This document shows positions 11,147-22,463 of a stretch of 64,000 bases of DNA, one piece after another. Position numbers and translations under genes: made by a program. The stretch comes from Aureobasidium sp. EXF-3400 (lineage: Eukaryota; Ascomycota; Dothideomycetes; Dothideales; Saccotheciaceae). The stretch lies in NCBI GenBank assembly GCA_024195585.1, contig SWBL01000118.1:62001-126000 (forward strand), written 5' to 3'. Positions within the stretch are counted from its first letter, which is position 1, and each line of letters starts with the position of its first letter. Under the pieces are notes generated by a model. The model had not been told where the DNA came from and made no database searches. It saw only the letters and a program-made list of their open reading frames with translations.

Positions 11147-14086
11147 TTTAGGATATGTTGTCGAATTAAATGGCCAGATGGACAGTCAGAGGAGCCAGAC
11201 CAGGATAACGAAGAGAGAGAGAGAGAGCGCGCGTGTAATGATGCTTGCTTAAGGATTACCACGACAGCGTTTATAATCGCTTTCGTCTTGTCCCCTCGAC
11301 TTATCTAGTAGGCAGGCATGGGACGTATGGGGTCCACTTTGAACATTGGCATGATTCCTTTGCGCTTGCAGAGTGTGTGGACTACTGCAAGTGACTTGTA
11401 CACCCAGCATCTCTCGGCCGATGCTAGGGCTGATAGTATCCAATCTGATATGCTTCCGGACCAAGGCAAAGCATCCGACTCGGCTCAAGTCTACCACGAC
11501 TCGCTTTGACTTTTTTTGCTACAAACAAATTCGTCAGTTTTAACACCACAGAGATCAGGCTCTGACGGCATGTGCTACTCATATAGCCAGAATTACTTGC
11601 AGATGAAACTCAGGTACAACGTTCTACGCAGCGCGTTGCGATAGACTGGAGCAACGCCAGCCGCGTGCCAGCATGTCGTGCATACAAGGCGACCAACTGC
11701 CTCATTTTTTCCTGATACCGGGGAACAACGCTGACCAAGGAAATGTGTCGCCAGGTAAAATGCTAGAAGATCTCATGCAGATTGTGGATGTAGGCATACA
11801 GCCGTGTTCCGGGTGGGCTTGAGTCGGGTCTCGGGAGCACGAGTGTTGATGTCTTCCAAGACCATCCCTGATTTGTGCTGGGTAGGTAGACCGGGGACAA
11901 AGAGCCGATTTCAGCGACGGGACAACCGGAATTCGCGAAACGTGATACAGCAGCAAAATATTTCTCTTACTGGCACGGTAGTCTGATCCAAACGTGACGG
12001 TCTCACTTGACCACGAGAGCTGTGGCTCATGGAGGCTGAGTGGCAATTCGGGAAAGCTGTGATCAGTGTCTAACAAATCTGAGAATTGGAGCGTCCGGAG
12101 TTGACAGTAGAGGCACGGAAGCTTCAACTTCCAGGCTTCAGAGATAGTACTGTTCCCTCATCAAGTTTCATAGAGGTTTCGGAGGCAGGTGCTCGAGCTG
12201 GTCGCGCTTGCTTCATGCAGGCCTCTGCCTCACATGTTTGCTGCGTTGTGTGACACTCAACACCGCCTGGCAAAAAAAGCTTTGCTTGACTTCAACCCCA
12301 ACCTCTAGTTTTGCAGTTTGTTTGTACCCAACACTCCGAAGGAATACGGAGTAGGTGCGGCAATGTTCAGGTGTTTGTCTGTGGATGTCGGCAGACGTTG
12401 GGCCAGTTGGGTGGATCACTGCCTGACGCCGCCCACCAATCACATCATCCATGTCCCTTCTTGACCGCCTTTTTCGACCACGCTACCACACCGCACAGCG
12501 CATCTACTGGACATCGGGTACCGATAGGGCCGCATTGGCGCTCGCTCGATCTCCTGTCAGAATGAAGGTTCACCGTCGGTTCCTGCAGTACTGCTAACTG
12601 TCATGCGAACTATACTCTCCATACGAGGTGGGTGTAGACCGGATTCTGGAACCTCAGATCATCATCAACATTCAGGCTTCAGCAGGTCTGACAACTCATC
12701 ATCTCTTCCAGATGTCATGCATGACGGTATGATCAGAAGGCGGATCTTGGTTCCTTCCCCAAGAAGGAACATCCTTGCCAACAAGCGAGGTCGACACGTA
12801 GCACCAATGCAATGCTTGCATGCAGGCTGCGCGATCCCGGCGCTCCACCGTGCCACTGCCCAACTTCTCTTTCATGGCTCTCATATCTCGTTTTTCCATG
12901 TTCCGCATACTTTTGGCATTTTTTGGTTGTGTTTTTCGGATTATCTGGAGTTTCAATATCTTGCTGTGGTCGGTTTTGGCATCCCTATCACAGACAATTG
13001 ATAATCAGGCCTGAGGTATCTTCGCGAAGGCCTGTTGTTCTGGTGTCGACGTCTCCACAAATGCGAATATTGTACCTGCCAGATCATTGTCGAGGTATAG
13101 GAATAGCAAGGGCTCTGGGCTGCTGTCTGCAAAGCAGCATTAGATTTCATGTTTGGTAAGTGCTTTCTCTTGTAAGGTACCGTGTCATCAGAAGTACAAC
13201 TTGCTGTTAGATGATGCTTGTCCAGCAGGGTGAGAAGGACGCAAGACTGAGTCAATTGACTTGAGAGAAGAAGGTCCACGCTCGTCGCCCCGGATCGAGT
13301 TGATGGAAACCGGCCAATGGCAATCAAGAGGAGCATCGGTGCCATACTGGTATAGTCAGACTGACAATGCTTAGGCTATTTTATCAATAGTAATATCACC
13401 CGAATGGTCCAATTCATATCGATACCTTGCTCGAGAGAATCTCGCACCCCATCTTCATAATCTGTCTCCGTCCAGTGAGGCTCTGGGCCTTAGCAACAGC
13501 ATTACTCCGGATCCCGTAAAGCTTTGCTCCACGCTGATTTGTTATTGTACGCAAATCCAAGTCCCAGCTTCCACTCCCATTCACCTTCTCAGGCTTGTGT
13601 CCAAGTACGAAGGCGCAGAAGAGACGTAGCACGCGCTCCCGTCTATACCAAACCCTTGCAAAGAGGTGTACATCACAAGCTCGGTTATCCAGTTCCATTA
13701 CTCGGCACCAACCGCTTGCCAGCGCAACATCTCCTGCGATCTTAGGTCTCCTAATCCGCAACGATCTGTTGTCTTACCATCCAGATCCGAGAGTACCTTG
13801 TAAGTTGAGCATCATTGGCTGAACCGGTCGATCTGTCTGACCTCCAGACTGTCAACTGATCTCTGGCCAGTCTTCCGCGATCTCACGCCTCAGCGCACTC
13901 AACGATCTCACAACTCCAACACACCCACCCTCTTCCCTTCAACAAGCAATAGGCCTCGCCCAACTACACTTGTAGAGTCCAACATCTACTCAGCCTTTGA
14001 ACACGGCGGCATACCTTTGAGATAGTCCGAAACTTCGACGATCTATCAAGGAACAACCAGCGCGCACTGCGTACCAGTGTGATATC
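11147..14086. other. 2.9-kb region without a confident gene
   Basis: Many short ORFs overlap on both strands, none with recognisable domains. Two minus-strand stretches look coding but lack start codons or clean splice sites. One at about 11980-12170 contains LPCLYCQLRTLQF. The other, at about 13010-13150, contains LAGTIFAFVETSTPEQQ. Either may be an exon of an unresolved gene or a relic. A GA-rich microsatellite lies near 11210-11230. The last few hundred bases are the promoter and leader of the 14087 gene. Confidence 0.35.
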
Positions 14087-15649
14087 ATGGCAATCACTCT
14101 TGTCGACCGCAAGGTCCTAGCTCACCTGATCAACTACTACGTTTCGGACAACAAGACAGTTGTTGAAACTCTTCGCACAGTCCTCGGCATTTCTGTCATG
14201 CTTGAGCAAAAACTGGTCAAGGCGCGCAGGCTTCGCCTGTTCGATATCAGCCGCGAGACCAGATCCTTGGATCTATACCAGGAGCTTCTCTTTCTTGCGA
14301 AAGAGGGACTGGCACTGACTGAAGTTCACATCGCGCCATACTGCGGGGATAGTGCAGATGGAGTGTACCAGGTCATGGCTCTGAAGTTGCGAGCATCGTT
14401 CCACCATATCTTCTGCCTCTACCACAACACACCCCCTATCCGTCTACTGCGCCTAAAGGACAAACAGGAGCCCACCTTCGTCGGTACTTACTATATGGCC
14501 TCCAGAAAGGATCAAAACTTCAAATTGAGTGCTTCTCCTCTTCCTTCTGTGAAGTCCTTCGTCACCAATCCCTATGCTGTCAATGGCAACGCACCCGCTG
14601 TCATGCCTCACGTCCCGGAAAACGTCGCGCCTCAAATCACGCTCCAGCCTCTTACTGCTCCCGCCCGCCCTCCAGGTCTCGAAATGACCAACAGTATCTA
14701 CTACGATCCTCCCGTATCGGCTAGTACCTTCCTTATGCCACCTCTGGACTACACACCAGAGACCAAGAGACTTTTTGAGCAGGCAGCCAGAAGCGCAGAG
14801 AAGCATTTGCACCCAGCTCATCCATTGGTGCTCTCGCTGGCTCTGGAGCGCGCCACATTCCTCATTGACTGCCTTTCAGACTACGAAAAGTCCTTGAAGG
14901 TTGTCAAGAAGGCTGCTAAGGCAGCTTGGACTAACAAGAATACAAGACACGCCACTTGGAACGACGCAATGAACATGATGCGAGAGATGTCTGAAATCCT
15001 GATCAGAGCCGAGCAGGTTTTGCACCCCGAAAAGCACCTTGTCTCAGCTTCACAGGTCACATCTCCTCCGATGTACCCACCTCCTACTCGTGATCTACCC
15101 GCTCCTCCTGGCCAGCGCAACGGCTCAGCTCGCATCAATGGCTCCCCTCGCCAGCAAAACGCCTCGGTCCGTAGTGACTCTGCTCATGCTGGGGCAGACC
15201 GCAGTGATACATTTTCTTCGCCTCTCAAGCAAGCCCAGCAGTCACCAGCTGGAGGCGTAACTCTTGGCCCATACAACGAGAAGCCTCAGGGTCTCGGAAT
15301 TTTGCAGTCACCAACTACTGAAGGCTCTCTCATCATTCACGACTCACCTGTTACCGAGGACGATCTGAGAACTGCAGTCACTAGAAGCGCCACGCTGATC
15401 GGATCGCCTACCTCGCCCATGGATCTAGACAGCAAGATCCTCCAGATCAATGCCGAGATCCTTAAACATAAGAAGTCAAAGAGATCTCGCAGCAGTGGTA
15501 GCACCTCTAACGTCAAGAGTGAAGGAAGCCGCATGGAAGGCACTGGCACTGAAAAGGAGCGCAAGAGACGCGCGATTGAGAGAGCCGAGGACGAGTTGAT
15601 GAGGAGCCGTGCCACCAGCAAGGCAAGCTCTCGCGTTCGTAAGGCTTGA
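14087..15649 (+). CDS. 14-3-3-like domain protein
   Basis: This is a 520-aa single-exon protein. Residues 1-135 start MAITLVDRKVLAHLINYYV and form a helical N-terminal half. At about 225-330 the sequence AARSAEKHLHPAHPLVLSLA leads into ERATFLIDCLSDYEKSL. It resembles the 14-3-3 helix pair around the HPIRLGLALN motif, so I assign a divergent 14-3-3 fold. Canonical 14-3-3 proteins are about 260 aa. Here a long Pro/Ser-rich tail (350-470) and a basic C-terminus (KKSKRSRSS, KERKRRAIERAEDEL) are added, suggesting nuclear or scaffold use. Phosphopeptide binding is inferred only. Confidence 0.7.
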   Translation: MAITLVDRKVLAHLINYYVSDNKTVVETLRTVLGISVMLEQKLVKARRLRLFDISRETRSLDLYQELLFLAKEGLALTEVHIAPYCGDSADGVYQVMALKLRASFHHIFCLYHNTPPIRLLRLKDKQEPTFVGTYYMASRKDQNFKLSASPLPSVKSFVTNPYAVNGNAPAVMPHVPENVAPQITLQPLTAPARPPGLEMTNSIYYDPPVSASTFLMPPLDYTPETKRLFEQAARSAEKHLHPAHPLVLSLALERATFLIDCLSDYEKSLKVVKKAAKAAWTNKNTRHATWNDAMNMMREMSEILIRAEQVLHPEKHLVSASQVTSPPMYPPPTRDLPAPPGQRNGSARINGSPRQQNASVRSDSAHAGADRSDTFSSPLKQAQQSPAGGVTLGPYNEKPQGLGILQSPTTEGSLIIHDSPVTEDDLRTAVTRSATLIGSPTSPMDLDSKILQINAEILKHKKSKRSRSSGSTSNVKSEGSRMEGTGTEKERKRRAIERAEDELMRSRATSKASSRVRKA

Positions 15650-16167
15650 GCTCCACTTATCAAGTGATCAACGATGGTCGAAGGATTCATTCTGCTTGTA
15701 CTAATATGAGGTGAAGAGAGGACACAATGGTTTGATGATTCAAGTGGCGTTCTGAATGTCGAAGGCAATCACTTCCAGGGCTCATGTAACAAAAATCGCG
15801 GGAGGAAGAGCCTCGCTCAGTCAGCTTTCAATTTGCAGTTCCTGTATAATAATAATATGATGTTCCTCTGAGAATTACAGTTGGTGCCTTCCTCAAAAAG
15901 CGAAGTGATATAGATTGAGGGGTCTGTGCGGGTCAAGTGACAACGCGAGCTTCCAGACGCGGGTTCTCCATGGACATTAACTCATCAATCAACTGCACTT
16001 TTTACACCAGTAGGAATAAGAAGTATAACGCGTGTCTCTGAGCTTGACCGAACAGGAATCCCCTCGCCATTTCGAAGACAGCCTTCCCTCACACATTACG
16101 AGCGACATAACTCCATCTTCACCTTCCGAAGGCGCCCCCACGCGCTCTCAAGATATGCGATAGAAAC
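15650..16167. other. Intergenic, no gene seen
   Basis: This holds the 3' UTR of the 14-3-3-like gene and the promoter of the BRCT gene. A short AT-rich patch lies near 15840-15860 (ataataataatatga). No further coding potential was found. Confidence 0.5.
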
Positions 16168-19057
16168 ATGGCCGGAGCAGAGGACCTACTATTCCACGAT
16201 GTTACCTTTACCATCTTTACTGGTCCGACCATAAGCTCAGATGAAGAGCAGCGGGTAAAAAAGATCACACCAGGACATACATTTCTTCCACCAGACGCTG
16301 ACAGGCTGCTCACAGTTGATTCAACTCTTGACCAAGGACGGAGCCACCCACATCCCTCGAAACGAAGATGGCTCAATTGATGGAGTCAAGCGTCATACCC
16401 ATATTGTAACCGGCGACATCGAGTTTCCCGAATACTCCAGAGCACTAGACTACAATGTCCATGTCGTGCGACCTTCGTGGGTAGAAACAAGTTATGAGAA
16501 GGGAAGACAAACACAACCGCGCCAGCATAGCCCAGACCCGTCTATGTTCTTTAGAGAAGTCATAGTCTCGTGTGCGGACTTGCCTGAAGGCGATAAGGAC
16601 GCCATCATCGCTGGGACACTCGCGCTGGGAGGCTTGTACAGTGCACCTCTGACTAAGTTGGTCACGCATGTTGTCGCCATGGACATGCACAACGACAAGT
16701 GTCGAACGATTCAGGCAAAAAATCTGTCCTGCAAGATCGTCTTGCCACACTGGTATGCTTGAACCATTTCTGGGTTGTGTCGCTAAACTCTGACAAGAAC
16801 ATGCTAGGTACGATGATTGCTTGAAACTCGGCAAGCTCATCAATGAAGCTCCTTACCTCCTGCCTGACCCTGAGATTCTACGCCCGAACTATGACGAACC
16901 TGTCCGAGCGAGATCAACGCCTGGCCTCGACGGTGCCCTCTCAGCTGTGGCAGGAGCTCCGCCCGCATACAACCCTCCCATCTCTCCTTCTAATTCGCGC
17001 AAGCAACTTGTCGTCTTCAAGGAAAAGAAAGTCCTCTTCTCGAAAGACCTGAACATCAATGATCACCTGGCCAAAACATTGCGACAACTGGTCACACTAG
17101 CTGGCGGCTCATTGACTACCAACGTCGAAGAGTGTGATGTATACATCGGCCATTACCGCGATGGTATGGACTATGTGGCTGCTTCACGAGCTGAGAAAAC
17201 TGTTGGCAACCTGTCCTGGTTCTACAACGTCATTAATCGCAACAAGTGGACAAATCCCCTGAGCAAACTTCTTCATTACCCGGTACCCAGAGGTGGTATT
17301 CCTGGCTTCAAGGATATGAGAATCAGTCTGTCAAACTACAGCGGAGAAGCTCGTATCTACCTCGAAAACCTGTGCAAGGAAGCAGGTGCTGAATTCACAA
17401 AGACCATGAAGCAAGACAACACGCATCTGATTACGGCCCACACACACTCCGAAAAATGTGATGCAGCTCAAGAATGGAACATTGAGATTGTCAACCACCT
17501 TTGGCTGGAAGAGAGCTACGCAAAATGTTCAGTCCAGCCCTTAACCCACAAACGCTACACTCACTTCCCGCCACGAACAAATCTCAGCGAGATCGTCGGA
17601 CAGACACCCATCGATATCTCCAAAGTCCGTAAACTGTACTTTGCAGCCAAGGAAAAGACAATCAAAGACGCAGAGCCAGGTCAGAAGACACCGCACCCTT
17701 TCCGTGGTGCAGTCAGAGCGTCAGACACGTCTCCAAGAAAGGGTGGCATCGCAGCTTCCAGTGCAGCAGCCGGTAGATCCTCCTTCGCCGCCAATGAAGC
17801 AGAAACAGATCCTATGGACGTTGACAACGACGAGATGGAAGCTAGTGAATTTTTGCCTCATGCTGCACAAGTAACAAAGAAGAGGAAGACTCGCGTTGGA
17901 TCTGATGCCGCAATCACCACTCCCGCAATGCTGAGCAGACATCAGGACAGAGAAACAAGCCCACCTACCACCGGCCGCGCTTCCAAGGAAAAAGCACTCA
18001 GCAGTTTGCACGCATTGAAGGACGACCTTGCTCTCTATGAACGTGAAAAAAAGAGAAAGGGTGGCGTCGTTCATGGCGGTAGAAGGACTGATGAGCCTGA
18101 GGAGGCTCCTGTTGCTACGACGAAAACTACGAAGACGACGAGGAACAAACGCAAGAGCGATGACATGGGCGACAGTCATGCCGAGATCAGCGAGACAGAG
18201 ATTGCCGGTGTCAAGGGCAGCAAAGCTAAGAAGGCAAAGACTGATGCTGGACCGAGAGTCTTGTACACAATGATGGTGACCGGAGATGAGCGATGGTTAG
18301 GCAACATGAAGAAGGAAGCCACGGAATCTGTGAGTTGCTACTTTTCCCTCTATTCAACAACGACATACTGACAAACACAAAACAGGCCAAACTACGAGCA
18401 CTGGGCATCAAGTTGACTGCAGAGCCAGCGGAATGCACTCTCCTCTGTGCCCCACGCATCCTCCGCACGAAAAAGTTCATCGCCGCACTTGCCAACAGTC
18501 CAAAGGTAGTCAACATCTCGTATCTGGACACTGCGCTATCCAAAAACACACTCCCCGACGTTGATTCACATCTCTTGGAGGACGACGAAGCCGAAGAACG
18601 ACTCGGGTTCCGAATGGACCAGGCCCTAGAGCGTGGAGAGATGAATTCAAATCGTCTCCTGCACGGCTGGACAATTTTCGTGACGGAGAAAGTCAGCGGC
18701 AAATTCGAGACGTACAAGGAGATCATCACCATCAATGGAGGAACAGCAGTACCCTACAAAGGTCGAAACAATGTCATTTCTGGCCCTAGAGTTCCGCCCT
18801 CAGAAGACGCTGACGCTGGAGCTGAAGTGGAGAATCAAGGCGGAGATGAAGAGCTGGATAGAGTGTATTTGATTTCCAGCACTAGTGATGAGGAAGTCAA
18901 GCTCTGGGACAAGTTCGAGACGGAGGCAAGGAAGAAGGGGCTCGAGCCGAGGATTGTCAAGACGGACTGGCTGATCAATCTTGCTATGAGTCAAAGGGTG
19001 GAGTGGGACGAGAAGTGGGAGTTGAAGGAAGAGCTGGTGCCGGGCTGGACGAAGTAA
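16168..19057 (+). CDS. brc1: Brc1/Rtt107-type multi-BRCT genome-stability scaffold
   Basis: This is a 905-aa protein in four exons (16168-16254, 16316-16752, 16808-18329, 18386-19057). All junctions are in frame. Four BRCT-like repeats occupy roughly residues 5-420, with Trp anchors such as VVRPSWVETSY and IVNHLWLEESY. A disordered Ser/Lys-rich linker with SQ/SP-type sites follows. A C-terminal BRCT pair starts at about 660 (TGDERW at 666-671) and ends near residue 905 with the TDWLINLAMSQR block. This N-terminal array plus C-terminal pair is the layout of fission-yeast Brc1 and yeast Rtt107. Those bind phosphorylated H2A and recruit the Smc5/6 and Slx4 repair machinery. Function here is by family; the name is fairly secure. 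Confidence 0.85.
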
Positions 19058-19295
19058 AGATGCTGTTAGACTTGCTCATCAAGTGTCGGCATGTTCACAA
19101 GAGCTTTATACCTGACCACGTGACTGGTATGAGAATGGCGCCCTGCAAAGCCTGAGGCACAAATTGCGGGGAAGGTCAGATTCACGTGATTCAGATGATG
19201 TAACAGGCGTTCCAGGTTCAAGGTCTAGGCGGTGTCGCAGCAGCTAAATCACATTCGACCAACTTTCTGACTCCTCAACACAACAATCATACACA

Positions 19296-20079
19296 ATGGC
19301 GTCCTCAAGCAGCACAGCAACACCCTTGCTATACTCGTGTATCGCATACCACAACACAATCCTCACGGAACACACGACATCCGCCGCCTCAGCCACATCG
19401 TCACTGGCCTCTCTGATCCTTCCAAAGATTGATCACTCTTCCGCCCAGAAGTTGACCTACACCCATGGCGCAAACCACATCCACTATATTGCCGATGCTG
19501 CTCCAGCTTCCGCCGGCAACGCTCCTGGTCTCACCTACCTCGTCATCGCCAAACAAGACCTAGGACGTCGCATCCCCTTCGGCTTCCTCGTCGAGATCAA
19601 GAAGCGCTTCCTGAGCCAACATGCCGACGCCGAATTCTCCTCTCTCCCTTCCTATGGCGCTGCTAGCTTCAACTCGGATCTCAAGAAGTTGATGGTCGAG
19701 TACGGAACCACAAAAGCTGGACAGGACGATGCTTTCAAGAACGTGCAAGCCGAGATCGACAATGTCAGGGATATCATGAGCAAGAACATTGAGCAGGTTC
19801 TGGAAAGAGGCGAAAGAATTGATCTTTTGGTTGACAAGACTGATCGTTTGGGTGGCTCTGCTCACGACTTCCGTGTTCGAAGCAGAGGTCTCAAGAGAAG
19901 GATGTGGTGGAAGAATGTCAAGTTGATGGCTCTGCTGGTTCTTGTCATCATCTTCCTGGTCTACCTGCTTGTCGGCTTTGGATGTGGCTTGCCTGGTATG
20001 TTGATCCAAGTTCCTTCTCGCTCTCGTTGCGACTGTGCTAACTCTTCACACAGGTTGGTCGCGATGCATCCGTAACTAA
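19296..20079 (+). CDS. Longin R-SNARE, VAMP7/Nyv1 type
   Basis: This is a 241-aa vesicle SNARE with exons 19296-19995 and 20054-20079. The last intron gives the C-terminus GWSRCIRN, whereas reading through would give an unrelated tail. An N-terminal longin domain covers about 1-125 (LLYSCIAYHNTILTEH, then FGFLVEIKKRF). The SNARE helix runs about 140-205 with the zero-layer Arg in VLERGERIDLL (R171). A single C-terminal membrane anchor lies at about 212-234, followed by a short lumenal tail. The family drives fusion at the vacuole and endosomes. Longin plus zero-layer Arg excludes Q-SNAREs, and a transmembrane anchor excludes Ykt6. Confidence 0.9.
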
Positions 20080-21099
20080 TCCACAACACGACTCACGACT
20101 TGTTCCTTTAATTCCTTATATGTCTTTAACTTAGCGACCGGTCTGTACATATCTAATTCATCACATCAACCTTCCTTCACGAGTCTACTGCCCCGATTTG
20201 GATTCGCTCGCAGTCTCTCCCGGTGTGCCCGAAGTTGGGAACAACAACTGAAGCTTGAAAGCTGAGGCTCTCTACCATACCTGTGCAGACATATTCACCC
20301 GGCCCTACCATTTCTTACTGATGTGAGGACAATGCTTCACCTTGGCAGCAATCTAGATTCCGCTTCTACAAACATCCGGACCTCCGGCGGTGGACATGCC
20401 GCTCGTGCTCGCTTGGTTGTTGTCGCCTAGCTCATGCTCAAGACTTGACTTCCCACCGTACTATCAGTATTACATACATCCTTTGTATCTGACTAACTCA
20501 AACATTAACCTCCAACGGTTATTTCACTACTGATGTTGGCGACTTCATCGGTGCAAGAAGCATTTCTCGCTAAAGAAGCATTCTAACAAATGTCCTTGGC
20601 AGTGGCAGTGCAAGACCGCAACACCACCTCCCAAGCAAAAAAAGACTTGGCCGACCATGCACTCCGAAACTTGAAACACATATCATGCTTGGCTGATCAA
20701 CCCGATCAACACTTTTTGACATGCCTACTACTAGGGCTGACCTCGCCATATCAAAAGCCCTATATGACGGCTGTTGATGCATCTACTTTGAAACACGCCT
20801 TTACCATCTATTGTCTGCTTGGCTCATCGATAGCTATGTGAGGGCAATCAGTTACAGGCCGCAAACTTCGACGAGCATCTGCTGGCTGCAGAGCCCTACT
20901 GCTTGGCTGTAATATGCTAGGACACGAGAACATCTCACAAGCGAAGCGACATTGACGGAGACTGTACGGAAGACCAGAAAGCAAGTAGGGCTATCCGCAA
21001 AGAACACTGCAAGTACATATAAAGTCTCTGCAGTCCTCAGAGTAAAGAATCTCATCCAGCATCACTCTCATTCCTTTTCTTCTGCATCTTCTACCCATC
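20080..21099. other. 1-kb intergenic region
   Basis: No gene is visible; the ORFs are under 85 aa and featureless. It holds the 3' end of the SNARE gene and the promoter of the pectate lyase gene. Confidence 0.5.
21018..21023 (+). promoter_or_regulatory. TATA box of the pectate lyase gene
   Basis: TATAAA lies 77 bp upstream of the start at 21100, a typical spacing. Confidence 0.5.
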
Positions 21100-21960
21100 A
21101 TGGTAGCCGGTATCAAGTTCTTCCTCGCGGCTCTTTTGCCTGTCGCTCTTGCCTGCAATGGATACACCGGCGGTGTCCCTAAGGCTACCTCGACAAAGAC
21201 GAACAGCAAAGTCATCACCGTCAAAGCCGGCACAACTTACGACGGCAAATGGGCTCGCTACGACCGCGGTGCTGGCGCTTGTGGTGGTCAATCTGAAGGA
21301 GGTATGTTCCCAATGCCCCCATCTCTCCTCCCTCCTCCTCTTCCCACCATCTTTGTCGTCTAACACCCTCCACAGGCAAAGCCGATGCTGTCTTCCTCCT
21401 CGAAGCCGGCGCAACCCTCAAAAACGCCATCATCGGTAAAAACCAAGCCGAAGGTGTTCACTGCGATGGCCACTGCACACTCGAATACGTCTGGTTTGAA
21501 GACGTGTGCGAAGATGCCATTAGCATCAAAAACGACAAAGCTGGTTCTCAGTCTTGGATTATCGGGGGAGGAGCTTATCATGCTTCCGACAAGGTTGTGC
21601 AGCATAATGGGTGTGGTACTGTTAACATCATCAACTATGTAAGCTCATCTCTGCCTCTTCCTTTCCTTCATTGCTTTCTCTCTTTCCCTTGACAATAGCT
21701 AACAGATGCAACAACAGTATGTCGAAGACTATGGTAAACTCTACCGCAGCTGTGGCAATTGCAGCAAGCAATGTAAACGCAACGTCTACGTTGAAGGCGT
21801 GACAGCAAAGAATGGAGATTTGCTGGTGGGAATTAACTCCAACTATGGGGATACTGCTACCATTAAGAATGTCTGTTCGGATGCAAAGACTAAGTGTCAG
21901 ATGTTCAAGGGGTGTGCTGGGGGGTGTGAGCCGCCGAAGGCTGGGTTGTGCAGTGGGTAG
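21100..21960 (+). CDS. Secreted PL3 pectate lyase
   Basis: This is a 235-aa enzyme with exons 21100-21301, 21376-21638 and 21718-21960, all with clean junctions. A signal peptide of about 18 residues ends in PVALA. The PL3 hallmarks follow in order: [21 protein letters not shown], split as [11 protein letters not shown] and [10 protein letters not shown], then [29 protein letters not shown] and [10 protein letters not shown]. Many Cys residues would form disulfides. It cleaves polygalacturonate by calcium-dependent beta-elimination outside the cell. Length is normal for PL3. With its TATA promoter it is probably an inducible plant-cell-wall enzyme. Confidence 0.93.
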
Positions 21961-22463
21961 ATTGGTGGATGTTGGGGGAGGGATGGGGAGGAGGAGATAG
22001 AGAAGGTAGAGGAGGAGAGCGAGAGGATGAGAGGGGTGGGATGGGAGGGAATGAGTTGATGGAGGGTAAAGGAGAGATGCAGAAGTGTGAGGAAGAGAGT
22101 GAGGTTGTGGTATCTTTCTGTCTTCGTAATATTTTGTGTTTTGAGCTCATAGTATATTCTTGGTACAAAGGTTCCGTCTCGGAGCCTTTACAGTTTGAAC
22201 ATACTCATTTCCAATCTACTTTACTCCCGTACAGTCATAGAAGTCTCATGCAGGAGCTTGCATGGTCGCTTCCCCACGACCAACAGACCCCGACCCCGCC
22301 TTTTTGATGCCCACGCGGCCACTCTAGATCGCACCACCTCAGGCCACAACAAACCTTTACCCCTCTTCTCCTGCAGAACAGCCTTTCTACACAACTGAGC
22401 ACACAAGATCATGTTTCCGACCTCGACACTTCCCTCGACTAACCGGATCCAGGTCTGGGAACC
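21961..22463. other. Purine-rich 3' region and short promoter
   Basis: Directly after the pectate lyase stop there are about 100 bp of G/A-rich low-complexity sequence. The rest is the GH95 promoter. No further gene was seen. Confidence 0.5.

Noticed and set aside
11804..11986. Small plus-strand ORF at 11.8 kb
   Set aside because: It overlaps a more coding-like minus-strand stretch and has no motif or neighbour support.
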